Positions 1 to 9,881 of a stretch of 64,000 nucleotides of DNA are shown piece after piece; the stretch's first letter is position 1, and every line of letters begins with the position of its first letter. The stretch is from an uncultured Sediminibacterium sp. (GTDB lineage: Bacteria; Bacteroidota; Bacteroidia; Chitinophagales; Chitinophagaceae): NCBI RefSeq assembly GCF_946481145.1, contig NZ_CAMLMJ010000009.1, positions 1 to 64,000 of the forward strand, read 5' to 3'. The position numbers were made by a program, and so were the translations under genes. The notes under the pieces were generated by a model. The model was not told where the DNA came from. It saw only the letters and a list, made by a program, of their open reading frames with translations, and made no database searches.

Positions 1-35
1 AGTACAGCATAGATAAATTTCAGGGTAGGCTTCAT
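1..35 (-). CDS. N-terminus of a probable exported protein (partial)
   Basis: An ATG at 35 on the minus strand opens a frame that runs off the left edge and reads MKPTLKFIYAVL. A lysine followed by hydrophobic residues looks like the start of a signal peptide. Only twelve codons are visible, so the product cannot be named. Upstream (36-141) is a non-coding gap of about 100 bases before the end of the next minus-strand gene. Confidence 0.35.
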   Translation of the reverse strand, partial: MKPTLKFIYAV

Positions 36-141
36 AATATGGCATTTAGAAGGTCATCGAATACTGCAAAGAAACAGCATTAGGATTCCTTTTTTCTAAA
101 ATTCATGTGAAATATCCTGCCCGAATAATACCAATCATCCG

Positions 142-504
142 TTATTTGGTTTTCAGCCATTCAGGTGAGCTATCGGTTGGAGTATTGATAACAATTTCTA
201 TCCCGTTTGATGTGACAAATTTTATAGCCATCATTGATAAATGAGATTCATATGGGCCTTCGAAAGTTATTTGCTGTGACTTTAACCTAATTATTACCGC
301 CTGAAGATTATCCGTAATAAAACTGATCCGAACGGCTCCGTTTGCAAGGTGGTTAGCTACATTTAAATCTACACCCTGATTTCCTGTATCAAAAACCGTT
401 AAAGTGTTTTCTGATAGTTTAACAGGAAGTGCCAAAGTAGTTGCGAATAAATCACTGATAACTGCAGGAATATCCGCACCCAGTTCTATTTCATGAAGCC
501 GCAT
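142..504 (-). CDS. VOC (glyoxalase/bleomycin-resistance fold)-like protein
   Basis: This 120-residue protein has the length and beta-alpha-beta-beta-beta pattern of a single VOC module: an N-terminal strand, a helix (about residues 12-24), a middle segment FITDNLQAVIIRLKSQQI typical of the second half of such modules, and a C-terminal strand ending NGIEIVINTP, which resembles the 'DPDGNxxEI' end of the family. Metal ligands cannot be assigned with certainty. It ends a minus-strand pair: its start is three bases from the stop of the antiporter gene at 508, so the two are probably co-transcribed. The substrate is unknown; the family assignment is by pattern only. Confidence 0.6.
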   Translation of the reverse strand: MRLHEIELGADIPAVISDLFATTLALPVKLSENTLTVFDTGNQGVDLNVANHLANGAVRISFITDNLQAVIIRLKSQQITFEGPYESHLSMMAIKFVTSNGIEIVINTPTDSSPEWLKTK

Positions 505-507
505 TAT

Positions 508-1695
508 TTATTGTTTTGGTAATTCATTAGGGGATTGTTTTTTTACTCCCATCATCCCTCCCATCATTATTAATGCAGTGAGTATAATAACCTGTATAAT
601 AAGTGAATTATTAATCAATGGAATTTTATCTGCGGGAGCAATAGATAAAAATAGTAAGATACTAATTAACCCGCGCGGTGCAATAAAAAGAAGCGGGAAC
701 AAAGAGAGACCCGATAATTTTAATTGTAAAGCCCTTGTACCAAATATCACCACTACTACAATACCTGCCCATAGTAGCGTATCGGTATTAAGTAGTTCAG
801 CTGTTTCGATCAGGTATCCAAAAACAAGGAAGAAAAATGTTCTGATCACAAATGCTGCTTCTGCTGCAATTTCTTTGAACTTGTGTACTTCCTTATTGAG
901 ATCATCTGGTTTTAATTTCGCTATCCATTTATTTTGTTTCAACTCATCCAGATTCCCCACGAATATGCCGAATAACAATATGAATAATAGGGAAGGTAGG
1001 TGATAATGTTTGGAGATAATATAGATCAGAATTACCATCACCATTATCGGGATGAATTTGATATGGTGCTGAATTCGTCCAAGCAGGTAGGATAAGCCAA
1101 CAGATGCAAGAAATGAAACCACCAGAATGATCAATAATTGCCAACCGAAATGAAGGAATGCCGCACCGTTGATTACTTCGTTGAGGGCAACAAAATTAAA
1201 TATAATGACTCCCACGATATCCGACAGACTACTTTCATAAGTTACAAATTCCCGGTTATAAGTATTTAGGTTACGGGCACTCGGAATGGCTATTGCACTG
1301 CTTATAATTGCAAATGGCAACATATTCACCAACGACTGCTTAAAAGGATAGCCTTCAAAATAATTAAAGAGCCAGGCTAATATTAACCCACTTATAATCA
1401 AAGGAAAGAAGGAAACAAAGGTCGCTTTTCTGATAAGTGGAAGCTTTGATCTATTGATCTCCAGTTCCAGTGACCCTTCGAGTACAATTAATATTAGTCC
1501 TACAGTACCTAACAATGGAAGTAAAGAGGAAAGATCAGGCACTTCAATGGAAAAGAAAACGGTTAATTGCTTTAATATCCATCCAAGCAATAATAACAAT
1601 ATAACTGTTGGTATCCTCGTTTTAGCAGAGCTAATATCGAATAGATAAGCCAACAATATTAATACGCACAGGGTAATAATAATAGATGTAGTCAT
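508..1695 (-). CDS. Cation:proton antiporter (CPA family)
   Basis: This 395-residue, highly hydrophobic protein has about 11-12 predicted membrane helices. It begins with a helix near residues 5-20, a polar loop (DISSAKTRIP) and further helices, as in the Na+/H+ exchanger domain. The segment IVLEGSLELEINRSKL (about 71-86) matches the family's 'FxxGLxxxxxxLR' region, and SSLSDIVGVIIFNF (about 155-168) contains the conserved acidic residue expected in the ion-translocating helices. It probably exchanges Na+ or K+ for protons across the inner membrane. There is no cytosolic TrkA-type regulatory domain. It lies three bases upstream of the VOC-like gene. The transported ion cannot be read from sequence. 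Confidence 0.85.
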   Translation of the reverse strand: MTTSIIITLCVLILLAYLFDISSAKTRIPTVILLLLLGWILKQLTVFFSIEVPDLSSLLPLLGTVGLILIVLEGSLELEINRSKLPLIRKATFVSFFPLIISGLILAWLFNYFEGYPFKQSLVNMLPFAIISSAIAIPSARNLNTYNREFVTYESSLSDIVGVIIFNFVALNEVINGAAFLHFGWQLLIILVVSFLASVGLSYLLGRIQHHIKFIPIMVMVILIYIISKHYHLPSLLFILLFGIFVGNLDELKQNKWIAKLKPDDLNKEVHKFKEIAAEAAFVIRTFFFLVFGYLIETAELLNTDTLLWAGIVVVVIFGTRALQLKLSGLSLFPLLFIAPRGLISILLFLSIAPADKIPLINNSLIIQVIILTALIMMGGMMGVKKQSPNELPKQ

Positions 1696-1790
1696 GCTAA
1701 TTGCAATATAAGTTGCAATAGCCGTTTTTCATAATATTCAGGTTCGATAAACTACAATTAACAAAATGGATACTTATGCCTTTCAGGTTG

Positions 1791-3662
1791 TTATTTTTTC
1801 AATTCAATAACGGCAAATCCCTGGGCAGGAATACTTAACCCATCCTTATAAACTTTTTGCGTAAGCACATCGACTCCTGAAACAAACCCTTTTGTTCTTT
1901 CCTGATAATCAGCAAAATTCACTTGTTGTACATTGTCTCCGGTATTCATAATACACATTACCGTTTGCTTATCACTGTATCGAAAATATACATACAGTCC
2001 GTTTACAGGCAGGTATTGCATGGTTTTACCCACAGTCAGTGCCGTAGACTTTTTCCTGAACAAAGCAAGTTTCTGTACAAACTCAAATGCTTCCTGTTCT
2101 TTTTCATTTCGGCCCGTTTTGTCAAATTTATTTTCCGCATCACCTTCAAACCCACCGGGAAAATCCAGTCTTACCATAGCGTCACTGGGGTCTTTAAAGT
2201 TTTTCATCAATATTTCTGTTCCGTAATAAATCTGTGGTATGCCCCTAAGGGTTAGCAGCATGCCTATCCCCTGTTTATACTTTTGCATATTTTCACCAGC
2301 AACAGAATAAAAACGATCCATGTCGTGGTTATCCAGGAAGATGCAATTGTTGAGGGGCTGCTGGTATAAAATATCCTGTGCCAGTGTCATGTATAATTTA
2401 TTCACTCCTTCTGTCCATCCAAATGGTTGATTAACAGAAGCAATCATTGCACTGTTTAAAGGAAAGTCGGTTACACCTCCGGCATTATGCTTAAAGGGAA
2501 CATTCATATTATTCCGGGTAAAATAAGCACTCCCGGTTACGGTATTGGCCCATGCTTCACCAAATACTGTTAATGAAGGATACTCACGCAATAGTGCGTT
2601 ATTGATATTATTCAGGAATGATTCATCGCAATATTTATAAGTATCTACGCGCCAGCCATCAATCCCAAATTCTTCTGTGCTCCATATGGCATGTTGAATT
2701 AAAAAATTGGCTACAAATGGATTGCGCTGATTAACATCGGGTAAGTGAGGCACAAACCATCCATCGAGCATTTGTTTTTTATCTTTTGTACTCGTGTAAG
2801 GACCAAAAATAGCTTCATCTCTATGATTAGACCCAGTATACAGCGGCCATCTATTGATCCAGTTAGGAGAGGGAGGATCTAGTGCTATCCAACTGGTTGC
2901 ACCGATATGGTTATAAACCGCATCCTGAATTAATTTCATTCCACGTTTATGCAAATCATCTGACAATGCGCGATAAGCACTGTTACCACCTAACCGGGGA
3001 TCTACTTTGTAATGATCGGTAAACCAATAACCATGGTAACCACTCATCATTCCGGCATTCTCTTTATAAAGCGGCATATTGTTTTCAATAACAGGCGTCA
3101 TCCATAAGGTTGTAACACCAAGATTGGAAAGATAATCGAGGTGGTTTTGAATTCCTTTTAAATCGCCGCCGTGTCTGAGTAAAACATTATTTCTATCCGC
3201 TTCTGTATCCTTCAGATTCGAGAATTTATCATTTGTATAATCCCCATTACTAAACCGATCAGGCATAATGAGGTAAATAAAATCCTTCGAAGTAACCCCA
3301 CTGGCAAATAATGTACCTCTGCCATTCCTTCTGGGTTTAATTTCCCATGATAATCTGATGGATGCACTTCCTTTTCGAACACCTACTATCTCTACTTTAC
3401 CTGGTTTTGCGTCTTTAGAAATGACAATATCAAGACCAACATATTTCCCATTACTGAATCGGTGAGACCTCAATTTTTGTACTCCAGGATAATTAATTGT
3501 AAACTTATATTTCCAAAAAGCCGTATCCTCTGTCTTTAATATTAATTGTACATTATTGTATTGCATGTTTGCAAACCAATGTGTAGGATAAATGGTTACA
3601 TTTTGTGCATTCAATTGATACACAATTACCATTAGCAATGCAATTGAAAGGATCTTTTTCAT
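1791..3662 (-). CDS. Secreted GH13 alpha-amylase family enzyme (neopullulanase/cyclomaltodextrinase-like)
   Basis: A 623-residue protein with a signal peptide (1-19, MKKILSIALLMVIVYQLNA). An N-terminal immunoglobulin-like cyclomaltodextrinase domain (about 20-115) precedes a GH13 barrel. Catalytic residues are visible: nucleophile D340 in GWRVD, acid/base E369 in VFGEAW, and D447 in LDNHD. A short C-terminal beta domain follows (about 540-623). It probably hydrolyses alpha-1,4 and perhaps alpha-1,6 bonds in maltodextrins or pullulan in the periplasm or at the cell surface. It sits beside an SLC45-type sugar transporter and the glycogen genes, so its products probably feed uptake and storage. 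It resembles SusA, but no SusC/SusD pair is adjacent. Confidence 0.92.
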   Translation of the reverse strand: MKKILSIALLMVIVYQLNAQNVTIYPTHWFANMQYNNVQLILKTEDTAFWKYKFTINYPGVQKLRSHRFSNGKYVGLDIVISKDAKPGKVEIVGVRKGSASIRLSWEIKPRRNGRGTLFASGVTSKDFIYLIMPDRFSNGDYTNDKFSNLKDTEADRNNVLLRHGGDLKGIQNHLDYLSNLGVTTLWMTPVIENNMPLYKENAGMMSGYHGYWFTDHYKVDPRLGGNSAYRALSDDLHKRGMKLIQDAVYNHIGATSWIALDPPSPNWINRWPLYTGSNHRDEAIFGPYTSTKDKKQMLDGWFVPHLPDVNQRNPFVANFLIQHAIWSTEEFGIDGWRVDTYKYCDESFLNNINNALLREYPSLTVFGEAWANTVTGSAYFTRNNMNVPFKHNAGGVTDFPLNSAMIASVNQPFGWTEGVNKLYMTLAQDILYQQPLNNCIFLDNHDMDRFYSVAGENMQKYKQGIGMLLTLRGIPQIYYGTEILMKNFKDPSDAMVRLDFPGGFEGDAENKFDKTGRNEKEQEAFEFVQKLALFRKKSTALTVGKTMQYLPVNGLYVYFRYSDKQTVMCIMNTGDNVQQVNFADYQERTKGFVSGVDVLTQKVYKDGLSIPAQGFAVIELKK

Positions 3663-3822
3663 GCGGAAAAATACTAAATCAATATAGAAAAAAAACGAAT
3701 TTAATTTATATGCGAATCAAGTGTTATAAGGGACATGGCAAATAGCTCATTGATCATAGCTTATCTCGATAAACTATACGCGATGCCCCAAAAGCTTTAA
3801 GCAACTGATTCGCACTTCAATC

Positions 3823-5217
3823 CTAGTTGGGCATTTTTTGCTGTTTTATCTGAATTGCCCCGGCATCATAAACAAACAATACGCTTATAGCCGCGCATAG
3901 CATGAAAAAGCCGGCAAGAACAATAGCGTATATTGGTTGACCATTATAAATATTCTTTACAATCCAGCCCCCGCCAATTCCATTTACAATTTGCGGTAGT
4001 GTTATGAAGAAATTGAATATTCCCATATAAATACCCAATTTCCCTGCCGGTATTGAGCCGGATAATATTACATAAGGCATTGCAAGTATACTACCCCAGG
4101 CCAGTCCAACACCAACCATGGAAAATTTAAGCATGGCAGGGTCTTTGATAAAATAAATGGAGATTAGTCCTACCCCACCCGCAATCAGTGAAAAAGCATG
4201 GGTACCTTTTCTACCTAAAAATTTGGCTACCAGAGGAATAAAAAGGGCATAAACGGCTGCCACCAGGTTATAGGTACCGAATGCAGAACTTACTGCATTG
4301 CCGGCACTATTGTATGCTACAGATCTTGTATCATCAGATGATAAACCAAATACATGTGTAGCAACAGCATCGGTAGTAAACACCCACATGCTGAATAATG
4401 CGAACCAGGAAAAAAACTGCACCAATCCCAGTTGTTTCATGGTTTTGGGCATTTTTTTAAAGTCTTTGAATATTTCCCCAAGACCGGCTTTTTGTGAAGC
4501 TTCATCGGGTTTGCCGTGGTATTGTTCGTATTGAGCAGGAGGATATTCTTTTGAAAAGAAAACGGTTACCAGTATGGCGAAAATAAATACTGCGGCTCCA
4601 ATATAGAATGCATATTTCACATTATCTGCAACACCAGATTCGCCAGCATCTTGTGAAAATCCGGCTTTGGCCAATAAGGAAGGCAATTCTGAACCAACAA
4701 CCGCTCCCACACCAATCAAAAAAGTCTGTATGGCAAAACCGCTGGTTCTTTGTGTATCAGGTAAATTATCTGCAACCAATGCCCTGAAGGGCTCCATGGC
4801 CACATTAAATGAAGCATCCATAATCATTACGATACCGGCACCAATCCATAAAGCGGGTATTAACCCCGACATAGATCCGGCATTGGGAAGAAAAACAAGT
4901 GCTGCGGATGAAAGAAGTGCGCCTACCAGAAAATAGGGTTTTCTTCTTCCGATTCTATTCCAGGTTCGATCGCTATAATGACCAATTAGCGGTTGAACAA
5001 TCATACCCATTAGTGGGGCTACGATCCAAAACATGGGTAACTGATCAACATCTGCCCCAAAAGATCGTAGAATCCTACTGGTGTTGCCATTTTGAAGAGC
5101 GAAGCCAAATTGAACCCCTAAAAAGCCAAAGCTCATAAAGCATATTTGGGAAAGGGTTAAGCGTGGCTTAGGCACCAGACCTTTAGCAGTTGATGTAGGT
5201 GAGGCAGAACTGGCCAT
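3823..5217 (-). CDS. MFS transporter, SLC45/sucrose-maltose type
   Basis: This 464-residue protein has about 12 membrane helices. Its N-terminal half carries the loop SDRTWNRIGRRKPYF, the MFS signature as found in the SLC45/SUC group of disaccharide:proton symporters, and RTSGFAIQTFLIG in helix 4-5 also fits that group. It probably imports maltose, sucrose or short maltodextrins across the inner membrane. It is encoded between the secreted GH13 enzyme and glgC on the same strand, which supports a role in alpha-glucan use. The gap to the GH13 gene (3663-3822) shows no clear terminator. The short palindromic AATGT/ACATT motifs upstream (5231-5262) could be an operator but this is not proven. 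Confidence 0.85.
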   Translation of the reverse strand: MASSASPTSTAKGLVPKPRLTLSQICFMSFGFLGVQFGFALQNGNTSRILRSFGADVDQLPMFWIVAPLMGMIVQPLIGHYSDRTWNRIGRRKPYFLVGALLSSAALVFLPNAGSMSGLIPALWIGAGIVMIMDASFNVAMEPFRALVADNLPDTQRTSGFAIQTFLIGVGAVVGSELPSLLAKAGFSQDAGESGVADNVKYAFYIGAAVFIFAILVTVFFSKEYPPAQYEQYHGKPDEASQKAGLGEIFKDFKKMPKTMKQLGLVQFFSWFALFSMWVFTTDAVATHVFGLSSDDTRSVAYNSAGNAVSSAFGTYNLVAAVYALFIPLVAKFLGRKGTHAFSLIAGGVGLISIYFIKDPAMLKFSMVGVGLAWGSILAMPYVILSGSIPAGKLGIYMGIFNFFITLPQIVNGIGGGWIVKNIYNGQPIYAIVLAGFFMLCAAISVLFVYDAGAIQIKQQKMPN

Positions 5218-5341
5218 AACAATCGTTTTAATGTGTAATAATTACATTATTTAAATGTAAACCATTTTCACCATGATCAAACTACTATTCAGCCAAAAAT
5301 AGCTGATCATCTATTTTCAAAACTTAGCGCCTGTTTAAAAT

Positions 5342-6625
5342 TTAGATCACAAAACCATCTGGTAGAATTGCCAGTTTTTTCACAACAACAATTCCATCTT
5401 TCACTGTATAGAGCGCATGATCGGTATTGGTAAGATGGCTTCCTCCGTTTATCCTGACATCATTTCCAATTCGGCAATTCTTATCGATGATAGCATCTTT
5501 AATATAGCACCTTTCGCCAATGCCAATTTTCGGCAAACCCTTTGAAGTATTCAGTGCCATTTCTTCGATGGTTTCATAATAATCGTTACCCATCAGATAA
5601 CTGTTTACAACAGTAGTGCCATGACCAATCCTTGATCTTATACCAACCACACTTTGTTCAATTCTGCTGGCATGTATGATCGAACCTTCGGCGATAATAG
5701 TTTTCTCCAGGGTTGTTCCGCTAATTTTAGCCGGAGGTAACATCCTCGCCCTGCTGTATACTGTTTTAGTATTATCAAATAAATTGAAAGGAGGAATTTC
5801 CTGAGTAAGGGCCAGGTTGGCTTCATAGAATGAATAGATGTTTCCAATATCTGTCCAATAGCCATCATATTGAAAGCTGACTACTTTATAATTTTGGATA
5901 GAATCCGGGATGATTTCTTTACCGAAATCTGTAGCATTGGGATGCACTTCACTTAGCAGGTGATATAATGCTTTCTTGCTAAAAATATAAATACCCATCG
6001 AAGCCAGGTAATTCCTCCCGGCTGATTGCATTTCTGCTCCGGTATCACTTACCCAATCAGGCAGTAAATCCTTCTTAGGTTTTTCAATAAAGGAAGTAAT
6101 ATAATTTTCTTCGTTGGCTTTTAAAATTCCGAATTCAGGTGCATCTCTTTCATTAACGGGAATGGTTGCAATAGAAATATCCGCCCCTTTCGTTTTATGC
6201 ATTTCCAGCATTTCACTGAAATCCATCTGATATAACTGGTCACCGCTAAGTATTAGGATATATTCAAAATCCATGTTGGATATATGCCTCAACGATTGCC
6301 GAACTGCATCTGCCGTGCCCTGGTACCAACCTGGATTATCGGGAGTTTGTTCTGCCGCAAGTATATCTACAAAACCTGTACTGAAGGCACTAAAATGATA
6401 GGTGTTTTTAATATGCTTATTCAATGACGCAGAATTAAACTGCGTTAACACAAACATCCGGTTTATATTACTATTGATACAGTTACTGATGGGAATATCT
6501 ACCAACCTGTATTTACCTGCAATAGGTACGGCAGGTTTTGAACGACTTGCTGTTAAGGGATACAGACGTGTACCAGCTCCACCACCGAGGATTACCGCTA
6601 ACACTGATTTTGAGATACTATTCAT
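5342..6625 (-). CDS. glgC: Glucose-1-phosphate adenylyltransferase
   Basis: This 427-residue enzyme makes ADP-glucose from glucose-1-phosphate and ATP, the first committed step of glycogen synthesis. The nucleotide-binding motif GGGAGTRLYPLT is at about 14-25, KPAVPIAGKYRLVDIPISN follows, and a left-handed beta-helix-like C-terminal domain (about 300-427) has hexapeptide-type repeats. Length is normal for the family. It is co-directional with glgA (6705-8120), with a 79-base gap that holds a short ATCAGA-word stretch. Confidence 0.95.
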   Translation of the reverse strand: MNSISKSVLAVILGGGAGTRLYPLTASRSKPAVPIAGKYRLVDIPISNCINSNINRMFVLTQFNSASLNKHIKNTYHFSAFSTGFVDILAAEQTPDNPGWYQGTADAVRQSLRHISNMDFEYILILSGDQLYQMDFSEMLEMHKTKGADISIATIPVNERDAPEFGILKANEENYITSFIEKPKKDLLPDWVSDTGAEMQSAGRNYLASMGIYIFSKKALYHLLSEVHPNATDFGKEIIPDSIQNYKVVSFQYDGYWTDIGNIYSFYEANLALTQEIPPFNLFDNTKTVYSRARMLPPAKISGTTLEKTIIAEGSIIHASRIEQSVVGIRSRIGHGTTVVNSYLMGNDYYETIEEMALNTSKGLPKIGIGERCYIKDAIIDKNCRIGNDVRINGGSHLTNTDHALYTVKDGIVVVKKLAILPDGFVI

Positions 6626-6658
6626 ATAGCTTGTTGTTTGTGTGTTAAATTGTTCGAT

Positions 6659-6682
6659 ATCAGATTGCAGATGTCAGATTTA
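6659..6682. repeat. Short ATCAGA/CAGATGTC word stretch
   Basis: The gap between glgA and glgC contains the words ATCAGATTGCAGATGTCAGA, related to the ATCAGACATC family found at 40606-40666 and 41848-41963. Only one arm is present, so no long hairpin can form here. It lies 3' of glgA. Confidence 0.4.
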
Positions 6683-6704
6683 TTTCAACACCTATGCTCA
6701 TTAA

Positions 6705-8120
6705 TCATTTCAGGCTTTTGTAAACATTTATGTATTCATCTACCGTATTTTCCCAGCTATGATCAATCTCCATCATCAACTTCCGCATTTTTGCCATTTG
6801 CGCACTATCTGTATAAACAGATACAGCCCTGTTGATTGAATAAATTACATCCCCCGCAGTTGCCTGGTTAAAACGGATACCAAAACCATCCGGGTCACCC
6901 ATATCTACCACCGTATCCTGCAAACCACCTGTGCTTCTTACAATTGGTACAGTACCATATCGCATCGCATACATCTGGTTTAGTCCACATGGCTCTACCC
7001 TGCTTGGCATTAAAAGAAAATCGGCCCCGGCATACATCAGGTGGCTGAGAGATTCATCGTAGCCTATTACTACGCCAAAAACACCCTTAAAAGGCTCGGC
7101 CATCTGCTGAAATTCCCACTCTACGGTGGTTTCACCACTTCCCAAAACTAAAAAGCTGGCTTGTCCCTGCGTTTGGGCTATTGCTTCCCGAATAGCATAG
7201 GGTAAGATATCTGCTGCTTTTTCGCCTACCAGTCTTCCAATGAAAACAAATAATGGCTTTTCAATATCAAAGCCAAAACGCTCACATAAAACAGCTTTAT
7301 TTTTCTCCTTACCTGCGGCAGTAGTTTTAATCGTGTAATGATGTTCGAGGTATTTATCAGTAGCGGGGTTCCATACTTCGTTATCAATTCCATTCAATAT
7401 TCCTACACATTTCCCCCTTTCATATTCAAACAGTTTTTCGAGGCCATTTGAATTTGACCTGAGTTCATCCATATAACTCCAGCTTACGGTGGTAACTTTT
7501 GCTGCACATTTTATACCTGATGCCAGGGGATTGATAGATTCGTTCCAATCGAGCATTCCCCTTTTCCAAAGATCCCAACGGGGAATATACCTGCTTTTAT
7601 CCCAACCCATCCAGCCCTGGTATTGGGCATTGTGAATAGTAAGTACGGCTGGTATATGTTTTAACCGGTTATAATCATAACAGTATTGCATCATAAAGGG
7701 TATTAATCCTGTATGATAATCGTGGCAATGAATAATATCCGGCTGATGTTCCCAATGAACCAGCCAGTTTACAAAGGCAATTTGAAATGCGGTAAACCTT
7801 TCTGCATCATCTTCATACCCATAAATCTTATGTCTGTCGAGTAATCCGTTTATGTCTATCAGGTACAGATCATAACCCAACTTATTAGTTTTTTCTTTTA
7901 TTACGGTATACTCAAAAAACCAGTTCCCCAGATTTGATTGTCCTTTAAAGTCAACAGTCCATTCATTATCGTATAAAAACTTAGTTCTGTACATGGGCAT
8001 TACCACTTTGGCAATATCCCCGGCTTTTACCTGATATTTAGGAAGTGCCCCAACTACATCACCCAATCCACCGGCTTTAGCAACCGGGTAACATTCGGCA
8101 CTTACATGAATAATCTCCAT
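6705..8120 (-). CDS. glgA: Glycogen synthase (GT5, ADP-glucose)
   Basis: This 471-residue protein has the normal full length of bacterial glycogen synthase: two Rossmann domains, the N-terminal one with KAGGL at residues 15-19 (the ADP-glucose-binding motif containing the catalytic-site lysine), and a C-terminal domain with FIGRLVGEKAADIL and MPSRVEPCGLNQMYAMRYG, the GT-B C-terminal nucleotide-binding region. It extends alpha-1,4-glucan chains from ADP-glucose supplied by GlgC, encoded just downstream. No branching enzyme gene is in the window. A second, half-length and motif-degenerate paralogue lies at 56064-56882. Confidence 0.96.
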   Translation of the reverse strand: MEIIHVSAECYPVAKAGGLGDVVGALPKYQVKAGDIAKVVMPMYRTKFLYDNEWTVDFKGQSNLGNWFFEYTVIKEKTNKLGYDLYLIDINGLLDRHKIYGYEDDAERFTAFQIAFVNWLVHWEHQPDIIHCHDYHTGLIPFMMQYCYDYNRLKHIPAVLTIHNAQYQGWMGWDKSRYIPRWDLWKRGMLDWNESINPLASGIKCAAKVTTVSWSYMDELRSNSNGLEKLFEYERGKCVGILNGIDNEVWNPATDKYLEHHYTIKTTAAGKEKNKAVLCERFGFDIEKPLFVFIGRLVGEKAADILPYAIREAIAQTQGQASFLVLGSGETTVEWEFQQMAEPFKGVFGVVIGYDESLSHLMYAGADFLLMPSRVEPCGLNQMYAMRYGTVPIVRSTGGLQDTVVDMGDPDGFGIRFNQATAGDVIYSINRAVSVYTDSAQMAKMRKLMMEIDHSWENTVDEYINVYKSLK

Positions 8121-8246
8121 GAATCGTTATTTAGCTGATTTGCTTTCAAGTTAGGAAGTAAAATGGTACTGTCAAATTCTACTTTAAAATTTTTCGGGCT
8201 AGATTTTCTCCTGTATTTTACACTCCACTTAAAACGACCGATTGTT

Positions 8247-9854
8247 ATGAACCAACCAAAACAACCAACCAATACAAGTGCCCTTGCCACACTGGTCATT
8301 GTATTTTTCTTTTGGGGATTTATTGCTGCTTCCAATAGTATCCTCATCCCATTCTGTAAAACACATTTTCAACTCAACCAGTTTCAGTCTCAATTAATTG
8401 GTTCTGCCTTTTATGGCGCCTATTTTATTGGTTCTTTGATTTTGTTTATCTCTTCCAACGTTTTAGGATATGATATTCTAAACAAAATAGGATATAAGAA
8501 AGGAATCATTTACGGCTTATGGATTTCAGTGGTTGGTGCTTTATTAATTATACCGTCTGCCAACGCCAATTCCTTTCCTGCATTACTTGGCTCTTTCTTT
8601 ATAGTTGCACTGGGCTTTTCGTTACAGCAAACCTCTGCACAACCCTTTGCCATTTCATTAGGTGATGCCTCTACTGGTGCGCACAGGCTTAATCTTGCCG
8701 GTGGGGTAAATTCATTGGGAACCACTTTAGGACCAATCATTGTTAGCTTCTTCCTCTTTGGCTCTATTGGGGGCGACCATGAAGCCGTTACTGTTACCAA
8801 TATCAATATTCTTTATATGATCGTTGCAGGTGTATTTGCACTTGTGGCCTTGTTTTTTGCTTTCTCCAAATTACCGGATGGCAAGAATGATGAAAAGTTT
8901 GAAAAAGCCAATAAAGCGGCGGCTTCATTAACCATCATGACACTATTAATTGGAGCCATTATTGTTGTAGGACAATTAACCGATGTTCCAAAGCTTACTT
9001 TATTGTTAATTGCTCTTGTATCGGTAGTAGGTATTCTTTTTTACTCGAATGCAAGTGCCATAAAAAACAATACAGGATGGGGTGCCATGAAATACCAGCA
9101 ACTGATCTATGGCATGCTGGGCATTTTTGTATATGTAGGAGTTGAAGTTACCATTGATAATAACTTTGGGGCATTATTGAAAACCCCTGGATACCTTACT
9201 GAAATGGGGCTTGATGAGAGTATGATCTCTAAATACATTTCTTTGTATTGGGGAAGTTTAATGATTGGTCGTTGGACAGGCGCCATCAGTGTATTTAATT
9301 TATCTGCTTCAATGAAGCGAATTATGACCATCATTGTTCCATTTGTGGCATTTCTTATTGTATTAGGGGTTAACTCTCTATATGGCAGCGATATCCGTGA
9401 CTTATGGGGTTATAGCATTTGTATTGTGTTTGCCCTCATCGCCTTCTTTTATGGTCAGGAAAAACCTGCCAAAACATTGCTGGCAGTTTCTGCTTTAGCT
9501 ACAATAGCTATGCTTGTTGGTGTATTTACTACAGGTATCATATCAGTATATGCTTTAATGGCTGGTGGATTATGCTGCTCTGTTATGTGGCCTTGTATAT
9601 TCTCACTTGGTGTTGGCGGATTAGGAAAATATACCAGCCAGGGATCGGCTTTCCTGATCATGATGATTCTTGGTGGGGCCATTATTCCTCCTTTACAAGG
9701 TGCTATTGGTGATATAGAATCAGTAGGTATGCACCAATCCTATTTACTTGCAGCCGCATCATTTGCTTTCCTTGGGTTCCTTGCTATCAAACTCAAAAAA
9801 GTATTGAAGGCGCAGGGACTAGATTTTGATGCACAAGTAAGCGGTGGTCATTAA
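8247..9854 (+). CDS. MFS sugar transporter, FucP/glucose-galactose type
   Basis: From the ATG at 8247 the protein is 535 residues. The frame is open from 8163, but the first 28 codons add a poor N-terminus, and MNQPKQPTNTS followed by the first helix (VIVFFFWGFIAASNSILIPF) is the usual beginning of the family. About 12-14 helices are present. LGFSLQQTSAQPFAISLGD and LNLAGGVNSLGTTLGPI match the FucP/GluP group of proton:hexose symporters, where Gln-Xxx-Ser and Asn residues in these helices contact sugar. It is divergent from glgA and immediately precedes a ROK kinase gene (27 bases), so it probably imports glucose or a related hexose for phosphorylation. Confidence 0.88.
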   Translation: MNQPKQPTNTSALATLVIVFFFWGFIAASNSILIPFCKTHFQLNQFQSQLIGSAFYGAYFIGSLILFISSNVLGYDILNKIGYKKGIIYGLWISVVGALLIIPSANANSFPALLGSFFIVALGFSLQQTSAQPFAISLGDASTGAHRLNLAGGVNSLGTTLGPIIVSFFLFGSIGGDHEAVTVTNINILYMIVAGVFALVALFFAFSKLPDGKNDEKFEKANKAAASLTIMTLLIGAIIVVGQLTDVPKLTLLLIALVSVVGILFYSNASAIKNNTGWGAMKYQQLIYGMLGIFVYVGVEVTIDNNFGALLKTPGYLTEMGLDESMISKYISLYWGSLMIGRWTGAISVFNLSASMKRIMTIIVPFVAFLIVLGVNSLYGSDIRDLWGYSICIVFALIAFFYGQEKPAKTLLAVSALATIAMLVGVFTTGIISVYALMAGGLCCSVMWPCIFSLGVGGLGKYTSQGSAFLIMMILGGAIIPPLQGAIGDIESVGMHQSYLLAAASFAFLGFLAIKLKKVLKAQGLDFDAQVSGGH

Positions 9855-9866
9855 TTTTGTGGAAGA

Positions 9867-9874
9867 TAAATTTG
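9867..9874 (+). promoter_or_regulatory. Putative -7 element of the ROK kinase gene
   Basis: TAAATTTG fits the Bacteroidota -7 consensus TAnnTTTG and ends eight bases before the ATG at 9882, giving a transcript start very close to the start codon. A second match, TAATTTTG, lies at 9852-9859 and overlaps the transporter's stop codon. No good -33 TTTG is seen. Confidence 0.35.
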
Positions 9875-9881
9875 AGTTGAT

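Noticed and set aside
578..1003. Open frame on the plus strand inside the antiporter gene
   Set aside because: It is an antisense shadow of a well-supported hydrophobic transporter gene; composition and motifs fit the minus strand.
5231..5262. AATGT...ACATT inverted words upstream of the SLC45 gene as a MalR/LacI operator
   Set aside because: The palindrome is short and A/T-rich and no LacI-type regulator is nearby, so it is only mentioned within the transporter entry.
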